From the NCBI RefSeq assembly GCF_014644315.1, contig NZ_BMKL01000001.1, positions 2,658,681 through 2,722,680 on the forward strand: a DNA stretch of 64,000 nucleotides. Direction: 5' to 3'. The notes below the pieces were generated by a model. It ran no database searches, was not told the origin of the DNA, and worked only from the letters and a program-made list of their open reading frames with translations. A program made the position numbers and the translations under genes. Each line of letters opens with the position of its first letter. The stretch's first letter is position 1. The stretch comes from Tsuneonella deserti (GTDB lineage Bacteria; Pseudomonadota; Alphaproteobacteria; Sphingomonadales; Sphingomonadaceae). This document shows, piece after piece, positions 18,554 through 29,173 of this stretch.

Positions 18554-19675
18554 ATGCGCATCGGCTGCCCCAGGGAAATCAAGAACCACGAGTACCGCGT
18601 CGGCCTGACGCCCGAAAGCGTGCGCGAACTGGTCACCCACGGCCACGAGGTATGGGTGGAAAGCGGCGCCGGCCTCGGCATCGGCGCAGACGACAGCCAG
18701 TACCGCCAGGCGGGCGCGGTTATCAAGGACGGGCCCGAACCGATCTTCGCCGAGTGCGAAATGATCGTGAAGGTCAAGGAACCGCAGGCGGTCGAGCGCG
18801 CGCGCCTGCGGGAAGGCCAGGTCCTTTACACCTACCTGCATCTCGCCCCCGATCCGGAGCAGACCGCCGACCTGGTGAAGTCCGGTGTTACCGCGATCGC
18901 GTACGAGACGGTGACCGGCCCGGGCAATTCGCTCCCGCTGCTCAAGCCGATGAGTCAGGTCGCCGGACGCATGAGCATCCAGGCCGGTGCTACCGCGCTT
19001 GAAAAGGCGCACGGCGGGCGCGGGGTGCTGCTGGGCGGTGTGCCCGGCGTGCTCCCAGGCCGGGTCATGGTTATCGGCGGCGGCGTAGTCGGTTTCAATG
19101 CGGCGCAGATGGCAGTCGGCCTCGGCGCCGACGTGACGATTCTCGACCGCGATCCCGAAGTCCTCGAACGTCTCGGCACCCATTTCGAGAGCCGCGCCAA
19201 GACTCGCTTCTCCAACCGCGCCAACATCGAACAGATGCTGTGCGAGGCCGAACTCGTGATCGGTGCGGTGCTGATCCCGGGCGCGGCGGCGCCCAAGCTG
19301 GTCACGCGTGACATGCTCAAGTGCATGAAGCCGGGCGCGGTGCTGGTTGACGTAGCGATCGACCAGGGCGGCTGCTTCGAAACCAGCCACCCAACGACCC
19401 ACGCCGATCCGACTTACGTGGTCGACGGCATCGTCCATTATTGCGTCGCCAACATGCCCGGCGCGGTGGCTCGGACCAGCACGTATGCGCTCAACAACGT
19501 GACCCTGCCGCATGCGCTGCGCATCGCCGACCTCGGCTGGCGCGATGCCCTGCGCGAAAATCCGCATCTCGCGGAGGGGCTGAACGTCCACGCCGGGCGG
19601 GTCACCTACCGGGCGGTCGCGGACGAACTTGGCTACCCTTACGCGACGGTGGCCGAGGTGCTCGCCGGATCCTGA
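18554..19675 (+). CDS. ald: Alanine dehydrogenase
   Basis: A 373-residue NAD-dependent enzyme converting L-alanine to pyruvate and ammonia. The family start [20 protein letters not shown] is complete, with the substrate-site Lys in MIVKVKEPQ, the active-site His in YTYLHLAPD and the Rossmann motif [15 protein letters not shown] (near 174). GAAGGAGAT provides the ribosome site. It is divergent from the porin and nearly abuts the convergent zinc-ribbon gene (4 bases). Confidence 0.95.
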   Translation: MRIGCPREIKNHEYRVGLTPESVRELVTHGHEVWVESGAGLGIGADDSQYRQAGAVIKDGPEPIFAECEMIVKVKEPQAVERARLREGQVLYTYLHLAPDPEQTADLVKSGVTAIAYETVTGPGNSLPLLKPMSQVAGRMSIQAGATALEKAHGGRGVLLGGVPGVLPGRVMVIGGGVVGFNAAQMAVGLGADVTILDRDPEVLERLGTHFESRAKTRFSNRANIEQMLCEAELVIGAVLIPGAAAPKLVTRDMLKCMKPGAVLVDVAIDQGGCFETSHPTTHADPTYVVDGIVHYCVANMPGAVARTSTYALNNVTLPHALRIADLGWRDALRENPHLAEGLNVHAGRVTYRAVADELGYPYATVAEVLAGS

Positions 19676-19679
19676 ACCG

Positions 19680-20573
19680 TCAGTCGGGTTTCCACCCGAT
19701 CTCGGCGAACTTTGCCGAGCGGGGAACGTCGGTGACCGCCTCGTTGATGGTCACCGTTTCCCCAGGGGCGAGCGTGGGCTTGGGTGGGGCGATTTCCCAG
19801 CTGTAGACGATCCGGTCACGCGCATCGCGCAGGACGATCAGGACCGACGGGATCGCGTGCGTCTCGCGGCCCACGTTCTTGATCGTCCCGCTTGCGCCGA
19901 AGAACTCCGTCCCGTTGGGCAGCGTGCGCCGTTCCTGCTGGTCCTTGGGGAAATCCAGCACGAGATCAGGTTGCCCCAGCGCGAAAGTCGGCCGGCTGAC
20001 CGGCACCCAGTCGGGCAGACCCCAGTAGCTGACCGCGCCTACGGTGCCGAGCGCCAGCACCGCGAACGATACAGCCGCGGCAGTCCATACTCGAGCCATG
20101 TTGCGCCGCGGGCGAAAAGGCGGCGCGTAGTCGAACTGGGAGACTTCCTCGCCGTAATCGGCCTCTTCGGGCTCAGGTGCCGGAGCGGTTTCGACCATCA
20201 CGGGGGCGGAGGAAACGGTTTCTTCGCGCACCGGGTCGGGGGCGCGCGGGGGCTCGGCCGCGCTCTCCGGCTCGCCCGGTCCGGTTCTGCGCTGCACGGC
20301 AGGGGCCGGAGCCCTAGCGGGCCTCGCTTGGGGCGGCGGAGGCTGGTGCGCCGTGCCAGGCGCTGCGGGGGCAGCCGGCTGTGCCGGTGCAGGTTCGACC
20401 GGCGGCCGTCGCTGCGGCTGGCTGGCTTGTGGCGCGTCCGCGGTTTCCAGCGGCGGCCCTTCCTGGAACCAGCTGTGGCGGCATTTGGCGCAACGCACCG
20501 TCCGCCCCTCCGCGCCAACGGCGCTGTCCGGCACGACATAGCGGGTCGCACACGCGGGGCAGGATATTATCAT
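19680..20573 (-). CDS. MJ0042-type zinc-ribbon membrane protein (DUF3426-like)
   Basis: A 297-residue protein. It begins with a zinc ribbon ([16 protein letters not shown] ... [11 protein letters not shown], two CxxC pairs), then about 120 residues rich in Pro/Ala/Glu, a single transmembrane helix (about 160-180) and a C-terminal domain resembling DUF3426 ([23 protein letters not shown]). So a cytoplasmic zinc ribbon is linked to a periplasmic domain. Function unknown; the gene is commonly divergent from ftsE in sphingomonads, as here, which may tie it to the cell envelope. Confidence 0.82.
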   Translation of the reverse strand: MIISCPACATRYVVPDSAVGAEGRTVRCAKCRHSWFQEGPPLETADAPQASQPQRRPPVEPAPAQPAAPAAPGTAHQPPPPQARPARAPAPAVQRRTGPGEPESAAEPPRAPDPVREETVSSAPVMVETAPAPEPEEADYGEEVSQFDYAPPFRPRRNMARVWTAAAVSFAVLALGTVGAVSYWGLPDWVPVSRPTFALGQPDLVLDFPKDQQERRTLPNGTEFFGASGTIKNVGRETHAIPSVLIVLRDARDRIVYSWEIAPPKPTLAPGETVTINEAVTDVPRSAKFAEIGWKPD

Positions 20574-20726
20574 CGTTAATGAATCTGGCCCAACCAAAGG
20601 TTGCGCACAAGAGTCGCAACCGGTCCGCGATGCCGCAGACGGCTTTTTTCCACATGGAAGCCTCGCTATAGACCCCCTGCTGATGCTGTTCTTGCGCTTT
20701 TCCTGCTGCCGACCGGGCGAAACGCG

Positions 20727-21461
20727 ATGAACGCTGACAGCGCGGAAGTCGTCACGTTCGACAATGTCGGGCTGCGTTACGGCACCGACCGCGAAATCCT
20801 GAGCGACATTTCCTTCACCTTGCACCCCGGGGGCTTCTATTTTCTCACCGGCGCGAGCGGGGCGGGGAAGACCTCGATGCTCAAGCTGCTCTATCTGGCG
20901 CAGCGCCCCTCGCGCGGGGCTATCCGGATGTTCGGGACCGACGTCATCACTTTGCCGCGCGACAGGCTCCCGCCTTTCCGGCGCCGGCTGGGGGTCGTGT
21001 TCCAGGACTTCCGCCTCGTCCCCCACCTGTCCGCCTACGACAACGTCGCCCTCCCGCTGCGGGTGTCGGGCGTGCGGGAGAGCGAGCTGCGCAAACCGGT
21101 CGCCGACATGCTCGAATGGGTGGGGCTTTCCCACCGGGCGGAGGCGCGGCCGGCGACGTTGTCTGGCGGCGAGCAGCAGCGCGTCGCCATCGCGCGGGCG
21201 GTGATTGGCCGGCCGGACATGCTGGTGGCGGACGAGCCGACCGGCAACGTCGATCCCGACATGGCGCTGAAACTGTTGCGGCTGTTCGAGGCGCTCAACC
21301 GGCTGGGCACGACCGTCGTCGTGGCCACTCACGACGTTCACCTGCTCCGCAAGGTGCCCGATTCACTTATCATGCGGATCGACAAGGGACGCCTGAGCGA
21401 TCCCACGGGTGCGTTGCGGTTTCCGCCCCGACGCGACCAACGGGCGCAGGTGGAGTTATGA
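20727..21461 (+). CDS. ftsE: Cell-division ABC ATPase FtsE
   Basis: A 244-residue ATPase with Walker A ([10 protein letters not shown]), the FtsE-type stretch [22 protein letters not shown], signature [14 protein letters not shown] and Walker [14 protein letters not shown]. With FtsX it forms the complex that activates peptidoglycan hydrolases at the septum. The ATG at 20727 begins the conserved region; its stop overlaps the start of ftsX (ATGA). Confidence 0.95.
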   Translation: MNADSAEVVTFDNVGLRYGTDREILSDISFTLHPGGFYFLTGASGAGKTSMLKLLYLAQRPSRGAIRMFGTDVITLPRDRLPPFRRRLGVVFQDFRLVPHLSAYDNVALPLRVSGVRESELRKPVADMLEWVGLSHRAEARPATLSGGEQQRVAIARAVIGRPDMLVADEPTGNVDPDMALKLLRLFEALNRLGTTVVVATHDVHLLRKVPDSLIMRIDKGRLSDPTGALRFPPRRDQRAQVEL

Positions 21462-22387
21462 AGCGGCCGCCGGTCCTGGCCCGCGCCGTAGGGCGCAGCC
21501 TTGCGCCCTTCGCCGGCGACAGGGCAGCCGCGCTGGTGCCGCACGCGCGCCTGGCCGGGCCCATGCCGTGGGTCATTGCGATCATGGTCGCGCTTACTGT
21601 CATCGCGGGGGCGGGCGGGCTGGCGTTGAGCAACCTGGCGGGAACCGCGCGCAGCGAATTGTCCGGTGCCGCGACCGTACAGATCGTCGAGCCACTGGTG
21701 AGCGAGCGCGACCGGCAGACCCGCGCCGCTGAGCGCGTGCTGTCAGGTCTTCCGGACGTAGCCGGCCTGCGGGTCGTGCCCAAGGAGGAACTCGACGCCT
21801 TGCTCGACCCGTGGCTCGGTGGTGGCGAGGAGCAGGCGGTGCCGGTTCCTGCCCTGATCGACATCGAGCTGCGCGGCCCGGCGACCTCGGCACGGCTGGC
21901 TGCGCTTCGGCGCGCCGTTGCGCCCGTCGCCCCGGCGGCGCGGATCGATGCGCAATCTACATGGCTCGGCCCGGTGTTCGCGGCGATCGCCTCGCTCCAG
22001 TGGCTGGCAGTCGCGCTGGTGGTGCTGCTGGCGCTGACCAGCGCAGCCGCCGTGTGGCTGGCAGCGCGCAGCGCGTTGGGGACAAATCGCGATACCATCG
22101 AGATCGTCCATCTCCTCGGGGGAAGCGACGCGCAGATCGCGCGCATTTTCCAGCGCTCGGTGGGATTCGATGCGACGGCTGGCGGCCTGGTCGGTCTTGC
22201 CCTCGGGGCGGCGGCGGTGCTGGTGCTGGGCCGGCAGTTCGCGGCATTGGGATCGGGCATGATCGCGGGCGGCGGGCTTGCTCCAACCGACTGGCTGCTG
22301 ATCGCGGCCATTCCCCTTGCCGGAGTGGTGATTGCCATCGTGACGGCCCGCTTGACCGTGCTCGGAACGTTGAGGAGGATGTTGTGA
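21458..22387 (+). CDS. ftsX: Cell-division protein FtsX
   Basis: A 309-residue membrane protein with the FtsX layout: a cytoplasmic N-terminal tail (about 45 residues), one helix (PMPWVIAIMVALTVIAGAG), a periplasmic loop of about 120 residues and three further helices. The motif EIVHLLGGSDAQIARIFQ is the family's coupling segment. Its stop overlaps the GTG of the next gene. Confidence 0.93.
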   Translation: MKRPPVLARAVGRSLAPFAGDRAAALVPHARLAGPMPWVIAIMVALTVIAGAGGLALSNLAGTARSELSGAATVQIVEPLVSERDRQTRAAERVLSGLPDVAGLRVVPKEELDALLDPWLGGGEEQAVPVPALIDIELRGPATSARLAALRRAVAPVAPAARIDAQSTWLGPVFAAIASLQWLAVALVVLLALTSAAAVWLAARSALGTNRDTIEIVHLLGGSDAQIARIFQRSVGFDATAGGLVGLALGAAAVLVLGRQFAALGSGMIAGGGLAPTDWLLIAAIPLAGVVIAIVTARLTVLGTLRRML

Positions 22388-22920
22388 TTGCGCGGTTGGC
22401 CGGGGCCGTCGCCCTGCTCTACGCCCTCGGTTTCCTGTGGTTTGCCGCCGCTCTGCCGCTACCGGCGGGGGGGCAGCCGACCGACGTCATCGTCGTGCTG
22501 ACAGGGGGAGCCGGGCGGATCGACCGCGGGCTTGCCCTGCTCGCCAAGGGCAAGGCGCGCGCCCTGTTGGTCACCGGGGTCGATCCGGAGGTCAAGCCGC
22601 GCGAGTTCGCCGCCGAGTACCGGGTGCCGGGCAAGACGATGGACTGCTGCGTGACGCTCGGGTTCGCCGCGGTGGATACGCGCGGCAACGCCGCGGAGAC
22701 GGCCAGCTGGATTGCCGCAAATCGCTACCGCTCGTTGCGCCTGGTAACCACCGACTGGCACATGCGGCGTGCGGCCGGCGAGCTTGCCTCCGCCCTGCCG
22801 CCCGGCGTGACGATCGTGCGGGATGCCGTCCCGTCGCGTCCGCGGCTCGGAATCCTCTTCCTCGAATACAACAAGCTCTTGGCGAGCACTCTCGCGCGGC
22901 TGTGGCCGCAGGGGAAGTGA
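22384..22920 (+). CDS. YdcF/ElyC (DUF218) family protein
   Basis: A 178-residue protein with an N-terminal membrane helix and the DUF218 fold: DVIVVLTGGAGRIDRGLALL, LLVTGVD, RGNAAETASWI and LVTTDWHMRRA. Members are implicated in envelope biogenesis (ElyC/SanA in E. coli). Placement between ftsX and plsC in a run of 4-base overlaps points to an envelope role. Starts at GTG 22384. Confidence 0.85.
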   Translation: MIARLAGAVALLYALGFLWFAAALPLPAGGQPTDVIVVLTGGAGRIDRGLALLAKGKARALLVTGVDPEVKPREFAAEYRVPGKTMDCCVTLGFAAVDTRGNAAETASWIAANRYRSLRLVTTDWHMRRAAGELASALPPGVTIVRDAVPSRPRLGILFLEYNKLLASTLARLWPQGK

Positions 22921-23606
22921 CGGTGGCCGTCCTGCGCAGCCTGCTGTTCTATCCCGTGTTCTATCTCGGCTCGCTGCTTTACACAGCCGCGTCGCTGCTG
23001 GCGCTGCCGTTCAGCGTGCCCCTGTTCCGCCGCATCGTGCGCGGTTGGGCCCGGTACCAGCGCTTCTGCCTGCGCTGGATCGTCGGCATCCGCATCCGGG
23101 TAGAAGGAGGTGGTCCGGTAGCGGGCCCGGTGCTCTACGCGGTCAAGCACGAAAGCTTTTTCGAGGCGATCGACATGCCGGCGATGTTCGACTTGCCGGT
23201 GGTTTTCGCCAAGGAGGAGCTGTTCCGGATACCGCTGTGGGGCGCGGCGGCGCGGGCCTACGGCATCGTGCCGGTGGAGCGGGACCAGGGCGCGCGCGCG
23301 CTGCGTTCGATGATCGCATCGGCGAGGGCCTATTCGGAAACCGGGCGACCGCTGGTGATCTTTCCCGAAGGCACCCGCGTCCCGCACCGTCACAGTCCGC
23401 CCCTGCAGGCCGGGTTCGCCGGTCTTTACAAGCTGCTGGGCTTGCCCGTGGTTCCGGTGGCGGTGAACAGCGGGCCGCTCTACCACCGCCGCTGGAAGCG
23501 CAGCGGCGTGGTTACTTACCGGTTTGGCGAGCCGGTCCCGCCGGGACTGCCGCGCGAGGAGGCCGAAGCGCGCGTCCTCGCGGCGATGAACGCGCTGAAC
23601 CGGTAG
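22917..23606 (+). CDS. plsC: 1-acyl-sn-glycerol-3-phosphate acyltransferase (PlsC-like)
   Basis: A 229-residue membrane acyltransferase with the family blocks AVKHESFFEAID (H-x4-E in place of the textbook H-x4-D, a common alphaproteobacterial variant), GIVPVERDQGARAL, IFPEGTRVP and PVVPVAVNSG. It should acylate lysophosphatidic acid in phospholipid synthesis. The GTG at 22917 overlaps the previous stop (GTGA); a second GTG at 22923 is also possible. Last gene of the ftsEX run. Confidence 0.88.
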   Translation: MTVAVLRSLLFYPVFYLGSLLYTAASLLALPFSVPLFRRIVRGWARYQRFCLRWIVGIRIRVEGGGPVAGPVLYAVKHESFFEAIDMPAMFDLPVVFAKEELFRIPLWGAAARAYGIVPVERDQGARALRSMIASARAYSETGRPLVIFPEGTRVPHRHSPPLQAGFAGLYKLLGLPVVPVAVNSGPLYHRRWKRSGVVTYRFGEPVPPGLPREEAEARVLAAMNALNR

Positions 23607-23616
23607 CGATCGCGCG

Positions 23617-24528
23617 CTAGCTTTCGTGATCGCCGCGGCCGAAATCAGGCCGCGCATCGTCCTGCCCCTGCTCGACGATCGAGCGCCTGATGTCGCGCGT
23701 ACGGGTGAACAGGTCGAACAGCATTTTTCCGTCGCCGTTGCGGATCGCGCGCTGGAGCGCGGTCAGGTCTTCAGTGAAGCGACCAAGCATCTCGAGAACC
23801 GCCTCGCGATTGGTAAGGAACACGTCGCGCCACATCGTCGGGTCGCTCGCCGCGATGCGGGTGAAGTCGCGGAAGCCACCCGCCGAATACTTGATCACCT
23901 CGCCGCGGGTGACGTCCTCGAGGTCGGACGCGGTACCGACGATGGTGTAGGCGATGAGGTGCGGGATGTGGCTGGTGACCGCGAGGACAAGGTCGTGATG
24001 CGCGGCATCCATGATCTCGATATTCGCGCCCAGCGCGCGCCAGAACCGAGAGAGCCGCTCGACAGCCTGCGGGTCCGTGCCCGCGGCCGGCGTGAGGATG
24101 CACCAGCGGTGCCGGAACAGGTGCGCGAAGCCCGCGTCCGGGCCGCTGCGCTCGGTTCCCGCGACGGGATGGGCGGGGATGACCGTCGCCTGCGGCAGCG
24201 CGCGGCGCAGCGCCTCGCCGACCGCGGCCTTGGACGAGCCGACGTCGCTGACGATCGTGCCAGCGCGCAGAGCGCCCGAAATCTGGGCGCCTGCTTGCTC
24301 CATCGCGCCCACGGGGACGCAGAAGATGACCAGTTCGGCGTCGGCGACCGCTTTGGCGGGTGAATCGAATACTTCGTCCACGAGGCCGCGCTCGCGCGCA
24401 CGCTGGCGCACATCGGGGTCGGCGTCGTAGCCGCTGGTCCGGCAATCGGGCAGGTTCTCCGCCACCGCGAGTCCCACGGATCCGCCGAGCAGGCCGAGCC
24501 CGATGATCGTGACGCGCGAGAAACTCAT
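23617..24528 (-). CDS. tyrA: Prephenate/arogenate dehydrogenase
   Basis: A 303-residue NAD(P)-dependent enzyme of tyrosine synthesis with a Rossmann motif at the N-terminus ([17 protein letters not shown]), VSDVGSSK, and the catalytic stretch [16 protein letters not shown] containing the conserved His. It has no chorismate-mutase domain. It overlaps hisC by four bases (ATGA), and both are typical neighbours in sphingomonads, where the HisC-type aminotransferase may also serve aromatic amino acids. Confidence 0.93.
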   Translation of the reverse strand: MSFSRVTIIGLGLLGGSVGLAVAENLPDCRTSGYDADPDVRQRARERGLVDEVFDSPAKAVADAELVIFCVPVGAMEQAGAQISGALRAGTIVSDVGSSKAAVGEALRRALPQATVIPAHPVAGTERSGPDAGFAHLFRHRWCILTPAAGTDPQAVERLSRFWRALGANIEIMDAAHHDLVLAVTSHIPHLIAYTIVGTASDLEDVTRGEVIKYSAGGFRDFTRIAASDPTMWRDVFLTNREAVLEMLGRFTEDLTALQRAIRNGDGKMLFDLFTRTRDIRRSIVEQGQDDARPDFGRGDHES

Positions 24529-25634
24529 GCGGCAGACTGCGCGGCCTGGGCGGCCCGGGCAATCGCCGCGGCCACCGCGTCCATGTCCTCCGGCAGCCCG
24601 ATGGTGATCCGCAGAGCGTTCGGCAGGCCCTGGCCCGGCAGGTGGCGCACCGCATATCCGGCTTGCCCGATCGCCGCCATCGCCGCCTCTGCGGTGAGGT
24701 CGCCGGTGAAGGTGACCAGCAGGAAGTTGGCCTCGCTCGGCACCGCGCGAATGCCGTGGTTGCCGAGCGCCGCGAGTGCGTCGGCGAAGCGCGCACGCTC
24801 GTCCCGGTTGGCGATGCGCGAGCGCTCGATCCATTCGTCATCGCCCAGCGCGGCCAGCGCCGCGACCTGTCCGTGATTGGTGACGTTGAACGGTCCGCGG
24901 ATGCGGTTCAGCTCGCCTATCAGGTGCGCGGCGCCGGTGGCCCACCCGATTCGCTCTCCCGCGAGGCCGTGGATCTTGGAGAAGGTGCGCGTCACCAGCA
25001 CATTTTCATGGCTTGCCGCGAGCGCGAGTCCGCCGTCGTCGTCCTCCGGCGCGAGGTACTCGGCATAGGCCTGGTCGAGCACGAACAGCACATCGCCCGG
25101 AAGCCCCGCGTGGAGGCGGTCGACCTCGCTGCGCGGCAGGAACGTGCCCGTCGGATTGTTCGGGTTGGCGAGGAATACCACCCGGGTGCGCGGCGTCACC
25201 GCGGCCAGAAGCGCATCGACGTCGCACGCATAGTCGCTAACCGCCGCCTCGACGGGCGTAGCCCCGCAGCGGCGCGCGGCGATGTCGTACACGGCGAAAC
25301 TGAAGCGCGGGAACAGGATCTCGTCCCCCGGCCCGGCATAGGCCTGTGCCGCCAGGTTCAGCAGCTCGTCGGAACCGGTGCCGCAGACGATCCGGCCCGG
25401 ATCGATGTCATGCTTCTTCCCGAGTGCCGTACGCAGCGCCGTGCTGTCGGGATCGGGATAACGGCTGGGAAGCTGGGCCGACCCCATGGCCTCGAATACC
25501 GCGGGCGAAGTGCCGAGCGGATTCTCGTTGGCCGACAGCTTCACGAGCGGCTTGCCGCCCGCGCCGCTCGACTTGCCCGGAGTGTAGGCATGGATGCCCT
25601 CGATCCAGGGCTTGGGCACAGGGCGCGTGTTCAT
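24525..25634 (-). CDS. hisC: Histidinol-phosphate / aromatic aminotransferase
   Basis: A 369-residue PLP enzyme of aminotransferase class I/II. Visible are [50 protein letters not shown] and the PLP lysine in [17 protein letters not shown]. It transfers an amino group to imidazole-acetol phosphate in histidine synthesis. Co-transcription with tyrA suggests it also transaminates prephenate or arylpyruvates. The start ATG 25634 leaves 108 bases to the divergent metX. Confidence 0.9.
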   Translation of the reverse strand: MNTRPVPKPWIEGIHAYTPGKSSGAGGKPLVKLSANENPLGTSPAVFEAMGSAQLPSRYPDPDSTALRTALGKKHDIDPGRIVCGTGSDELLNLAAQAYAGPGDEILFPRFSFAVYDIAARRCGATPVEAAVSDYACDVDALLAAVTPRTRVVFLANPNNPTGTFLPRSEVDRLHAGLPGDVLFVLDQAYAEYLAPEDDDGGLALAASHENVLVTRTFSKIHGLAGERIGWATGAAHLIGELNRIRGPFNVTNHGQVAALAALGDDEWIERSRIANRDERARFADALAALGNHGIRAVPSEANFLLVTFTGDLTAEAAMAAIGQAGYAVRHLPGQGLPNALRITIGLPEDMDAVAAAIARAAQAAQSAA

Positions 25635-25742
25635 CGCCAGCGCGCATAGCGGGCCGCCGCCGCCAAGCGAACAAAATCCTCCTTGCCGTCCCCGCGAGCA
25701 GACTTGTTGACAGTGCGCCGCCGTTGCCGCCAAGCGCCGGTC

Positions 25743-26837
25743 ATGGCCACCGCCGCCGCCCGCACCTTCGCGCTTTCCGCGCCGCTGCCGCTGGACAACG
25801 GGCAATCGCTCGACGGCGTGATCGTCGCTTACGAAACTTACGGCGAACTCGCGCCCGGAAAGGACAACGCGGTACTCGTCTGCCATGCGCTGACCGGTGA
25901 CCAGTACGTGGCCAGCACGCAGCCGCTTACCGGAAAGCCCGGTTGGTGGGAGCGGATGATCGGCCCGGACAAACCGATCGACACGAACCGGTTCCATGTC
26001 ATCTGCGCCAATGTCATCGGCGGTTGCATGGGCTCCACCGGCCCGGCCAGCCCCGCGCCGGACGGCAAGCCCTACGCCATGCGCTTCCCGGTCATCACCA
26101 TCCGCGACATGGTTCGCGCCGAGGTCGCGCTGCTTGACGGGCTGGGCATCGAGCGGCTCCATGCGGTCGTCGGCGGGTCGATGGGCGGGATGCAGGCGCT
26201 CAGCCTCGCTGCCAATTTCCCGGCCCGCGCGGAGCGGGTGCTGGCGATCGCCACCACCGCCCGCCACTCGGCACAGAACATCGCCTTTCACGAAGTCGGC
26301 CGCCAGGCGGTAATGGCCGATCCGGACTGGCAGGGCGGCGACTACTACGGGTCGGGCCACTCGCCCGACAAGGGGCTGTCGGTCGCGCGCATGGCCGCGC
26401 ACATCACCTACCTGTCCGAAACCGGCCTGACCGAAAAGTTCGGACGGAACCTGCAGGACCGCGATGCCAAGAGCTTCGGCTTCGACGCCGACTTCCAGGT
26501 CGAAAGCTACCTGCGCTACCAGGGAAGCGGCTTTACCCGGCGGTTCGATGCCAACAGCTATCTCTACATCACCCGGGCGATGGACTATTTCGACATCGCC
26601 GAGGAGCATGGGGGCAAGCTGGCCGATGCATTCGCCGGCACGCCCGCCCGGTTCTGCCTCGTCAGCTTCGATTCCGACTGGCTCTATCCCACCGCGGAAA
26701 GCCGGCACGTGGTTCACGCGCTCAATGCCGCCGGTGCGCCGGTCAGCTTCGTCGAGCTGTCAGCTCCTTTCGGCCATGACAGCTTCCTGCTCGACGTCCC
26801 CGCGCTCGACCGGGTGGTGAAAGGCTTCCTTGCGTGA
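25743..26837 (+). CDS. metX: Homoserine O-acyltransferase MetX
   Basis: A 364-residue alpha/beta hydrolase-fold enzyme that acylates homoserine, the first step to methionine. The nucleophile elbow [10 protein letters not shown], the family motif [10 protein letters not shown], the stretch [12 protein letters not shown] and the late Asp/His ([16 protein letters not shown]) are present. Acetyl versus succinyl donor cannot be settled by eye. It is coupled to metW by GTGA. No SAM-II riboswitch was recognised in the 108 bases upstream. Confidence 0.93.
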   Translation: MATAAARTFALSAPLPLDNGQSLDGVIVAYETYGELAPGKDNAVLVCHALTGDQYVASTQPLTGKPGWWERMIGPDKPIDTNRFHVICANVIGGCMGSTGPASPAPDGKPYAMRFPVITIRDMVRAEVALLDGLGIERLHAVVGGSMGGMQALSLAANFPARAERVLAIATTARHSAQNIAFHEVGRQAVMADPDWQGGDYYGSGHSPDKGLSVARMAAHITYLSETGLTEKFGRNLQDRDAKSFGFDADFQVESYLRYQGSGFTRRFDANSYLYITRAMDYFDIAEEHGGKLADAFAGTPARFCLVSFDSDWLYPTAESRHVVHALNAAGAPVSFVELSAPFGHDSFLLDVPALDRVVKGFLA

Positions 26838-27424
26838 GCGGATTGCGACCCGACCTCGCGGTGATCGCGGCGAACGTGCGGCCCGGCACGCGGGTGCTCG
26901 ACATCGGTTGCGGCGACGGGGAGCTGATGGAGGTGCTGCAAAACGAGCGCGAGTGCGACGCGCGAGGGATGGAGATCGATCCGGTGCTCGTCGAACGCGC
27001 GGTCGCACGCGGATTGTCGGTGGTGCAGGGCGATGCAGACCGCGATCTCGCCGACTATCCCGACAAGACGTTCGATTATGCGATCCTGAGCCAGACATTG
27101 CAGACCGCCGCGCGGCCTGACCGGATGCTCGACGAACTGCTGCGCGTGGGGCGAAAGGCGTTCGTGAGCTTTCCCAACTTCGCCCACTGGCGGATGCGCG
27201 CGCAGCTTGCCTTCACGGGCCGGATGCCGGTGACGCGGCATCTCCCGGTTAGCTGGTTCGAGACGCAGAACATCCATCATGTAACGGTAACGGACTTCCG
27301 TGACCTGGTGGCCGCGCGCGGGGTGAAGGTCGAGCGGGAATGGTTCTTCTCCGGCGCGCAGCCGGTCGGTCCCGCGCTGGCCAATCTGCGCGCCGAATAC
27401 GCGGTGTTCGAGTTGAGCCGGTAA
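26834..27424 (+). CDS. metW: Methionine biosynthesis protein MetW
   Basis: A 196-residue methyltransferase-fold protein ([12 protein letters not shown]) with the MetW signature [22 protein letters not shown] and [12 protein letters not shown]. MetW partners with MetX and is required for full homoserine acylation in many alphaproteobacteria. The GTG start overlaps the metX stop by four bases, as is usual for the pair. Confidence 0.94.
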   Translation: MSGLRPDLAVIAANVRPGTRVLDIGCGDGELMEVLQNERECDARGMEIDPVLVERAVARGLSVVQGDADRDLADYPDKTFDYAILSQTLQTAARPDRMLDELLRVGRKAFVSFPNFAHWRMRAQLAFTGRMPVTRHLPVSWFETQNIHHVTVTDFRDLVAARGVKVEREWFFSGAQPVGPALANLRAEYAVFELSR

Positions 27425-27479
27425 GGCCCCGCGGGATTCCCGGGATGCCCTCCCGCTTCACCTCGGCAGGTAATCGTCT

Positions 27480-28832
27480 ATGGCGCCCAGCATGACAGTT
27501 ACCCGCTTCGCGCCGTCGCCCACCGGCAATCTCCATGTCGGCAATATCCGAATGGCGATCCACAACTGGCTGCTGGCGAGGAAGGATGGCGGGCGCTTCG
27601 TGCTGCGCATCGACGATACCGACGCGACGCGCAGCCGCGAGGAATATGTCGAGGGTATCCGGGCCGATCTGGCGTGGCTCGGACTGGAGCCGGATGCCGA
27701 GGAGCGCCAGTCGGCGCGGCAGGCGAATTACGAGGCTGCCTTCGACCGGCTTAAGCGGGCGGGGCGGGTGTACCCCTGCTACGAGACGGCGCAGGAACTC
27801 GATCTCAAGCGCAAGGTGCTGCTCGGGCGGGGTCTGCCCCCCATTTACGATCGCGCGGCACTGGCGCTGGGCGAAGCCGATCATGCGCGGTTCGCGGACG
27901 AAGGGATCGCTCCGCACTGGCGGTTCAAGCTGGACCACGACGAGCCGATCGAGTGGGAGGATGGCATCCGCGGGCGCCAGCATTTCGAGCCCTCGCAGTT
28001 GTCGGACCCGGTCGTCCGCCGCGCCGACGGATCGTGGCTCTACATGCTGCCGAGCGCGATCGACGACGGCGAGATGGGCGTGACCGACGTGTTGCGCGGC
28101 GAAGACCACGTCAGCAATACCGCCGCGCAAGTGCAGATGTTCACCGCGCTGGGATACGCTCCGCCGCGTTTCGCACACGAGGCTTTGCTGGTGGGCAGCG
28201 AGGGCAAGCTCTCAAAGCGACTCGGAGCCCTGGGCTGCGCCGCCCTGCGCGAGCGCGGCATGGAGCCGCAGACACTGGTCGCTTTCCTCGCGCGGCTTGG
28301 CACTTCACTGCCGGTTGAAGCTATTGTCGAGCGTGACGAATTGATCGCTTCCTTCGATCTGGCGACCTTCGGACGCGCGCCCGCGCGCTTTGACGAAGCC
28401 GAACTTGAACGGCTCAACCATGCGGTAGTGCACCAACTGGAGTACGCCGAAGTGGCAGGCCGCATACCCGAGGGCATGGACGAGCGCGCGTGGCTGGCGA
28501 TCCGACCCAACCTGCAAACCGTGGCGGATGCGCGCGGCTGGTGGCGGGTGATCACCGGCCCGGTCGCCCTTCCGGCGCTGAGCGAAGAGGACCGCGCATT
28601 CGTCGCGCAGGCTGAAGAAACCCTGGTGTGGAGCGAGGATCCCTGGCGCGTCCTGACCAGTGCTCTGAAAGAAGCGACCGGGCGCAAGGGCCGGGCGCTG
28701 TTCATGCCGCTGCGGCAGGCGCTGACCGGCCTTGAACACGGACCTGACATGCACGCGCTCCTGCCCCTCATAGGCGAGGACGAGGCTCGGGCGCGGCTGC
28801 GGCTGGCCTCGCAACAGCCCATCCGGACCTAG
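27480..28832 (+). CDS. gltX: Glutamate-tRNA ligase
   Basis: A 450-residue class Ic synthetase. The HIGH motif appears as SPTGNLHVGN, and the KMSKS motif as KLSKRLG; GEDHVSNTAAQ and the C-terminal anticodon-binding domain follow. It charges tRNA-Glu and, where GlnRS is absent, possibly tRNA-Gln for transamidation. Alphaproteobacteria often have two copies; this shorter form may be the second. GGCAGG nine bases before the ATG at 27480 supports that start over 27492. Confidence 0.93.
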   Translation: MAPSMTVTRFAPSPTGNLHVGNIRMAIHNWLLARKDGGRFVLRIDDTDATRSREEYVEGIRADLAWLGLEPDAEERQSARQANYEAAFDRLKRAGRVYPCYETAQELDLKRKVLLGRGLPPIYDRAALALGEADHARFADEGIAPHWRFKLDHDEPIEWEDGIRGRQHFEPSQLSDPVVRRADGSWLYMLPSAIDDGEMGVTDVLRGEDHVSNTAAQVQMFTALGYAPPRFAHEALLVGSEGKLSKRLGALGCAALRERGMEPQTLVAFLARLGTSLPVEAIVERDELIASFDLATFGRAPARFDEAELERLNHAVVHQLEYAEVAGRIPEGMDERAWLAIRPNLQTVADARGWWRVITGPVALPALSEEDRAFVAQAEETLVWSEDPWRVLTSALKEATGRKGRALFMPLRQALTGLEHGPDMHALLPLIGEDEARARLRLASQQPIRT

Positions 28833-28889
28833 TCAGCGCCCTTCCAGCCCGCCGCAGCCACGGTCTGCCGTAATGAAATAGCGTTTAAC

Positions 28890-28914
28890 GGAAACAATTT
28901 AGCGGTCGTCCGTT
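28890..28914 (+). promoter_or_regulatory. Possible EcfG-type general-stress promoter
   Basis: GGAAA (28890-28894), 16 bases, then CGTT (28911-28914), close to the GGAAC-N16/17-CGTT consensus of the alphaproteobacterial stress sigma factor EcfG; one mismatch in the -35. It lies 35 bases before the small membrane protein gene. Confidence 0.4.
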
Positions 28915-28948
28915 GCCTCTTCTCAATCAGAGAAAAGGGTCGCCCACG

Positions 28949-29170
28949 ATGCTTCGCAATCTTGCCATGATCACTGCCGCCGCCACCTTGACTGTCGCTC
29001 CGGTGGCAGCCCAGGCCGCTTCTCCAGCCCGTGCCTCGGCTCCTGCGGCCGGTGAATCGGATCTCCGCAGCGGAGACGCCTGGCGTGCCCTGATCATCGT
29101 CCTGATCGGCGCGATCGGGATGGGCTTCCTGCTGCTGACCGACAACGACGACGCGCCGGTCAGCCCGTAA
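28949..29170 (+). CDS. Small exported/membrane protein, unrecognised
   Basis: A 73-residue protein with a signal peptide or first helix (MLRNLAMITAAATLTVAPVA, cleavage likely after AQA) and a C-terminal transmembrane helix (LIIVLIGAIGMGFLLL) followed by an acidic tail (TDNDDAPVSP). AAAAGGG precedes the ATG. Small two-part membrane proteins of this layout are common in sphingomonads but have no assigned function. It ends three bases before the convergent pyk stop. Confidence 0.65.
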   Translation: MLRNLAMITAAATLTVAPVAAQAASPARASAPAAGESDLRSGDAWRALIIVLIGAIGMGFLLLTDNDDAPVSP

Positions 29171-29173
29171 GTC

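Noticed and set aside
25635..25742. SAM-II riboswitch expected before metX
   Set aside because: No match to the conserved core or pseudoknot pieces could be seen.
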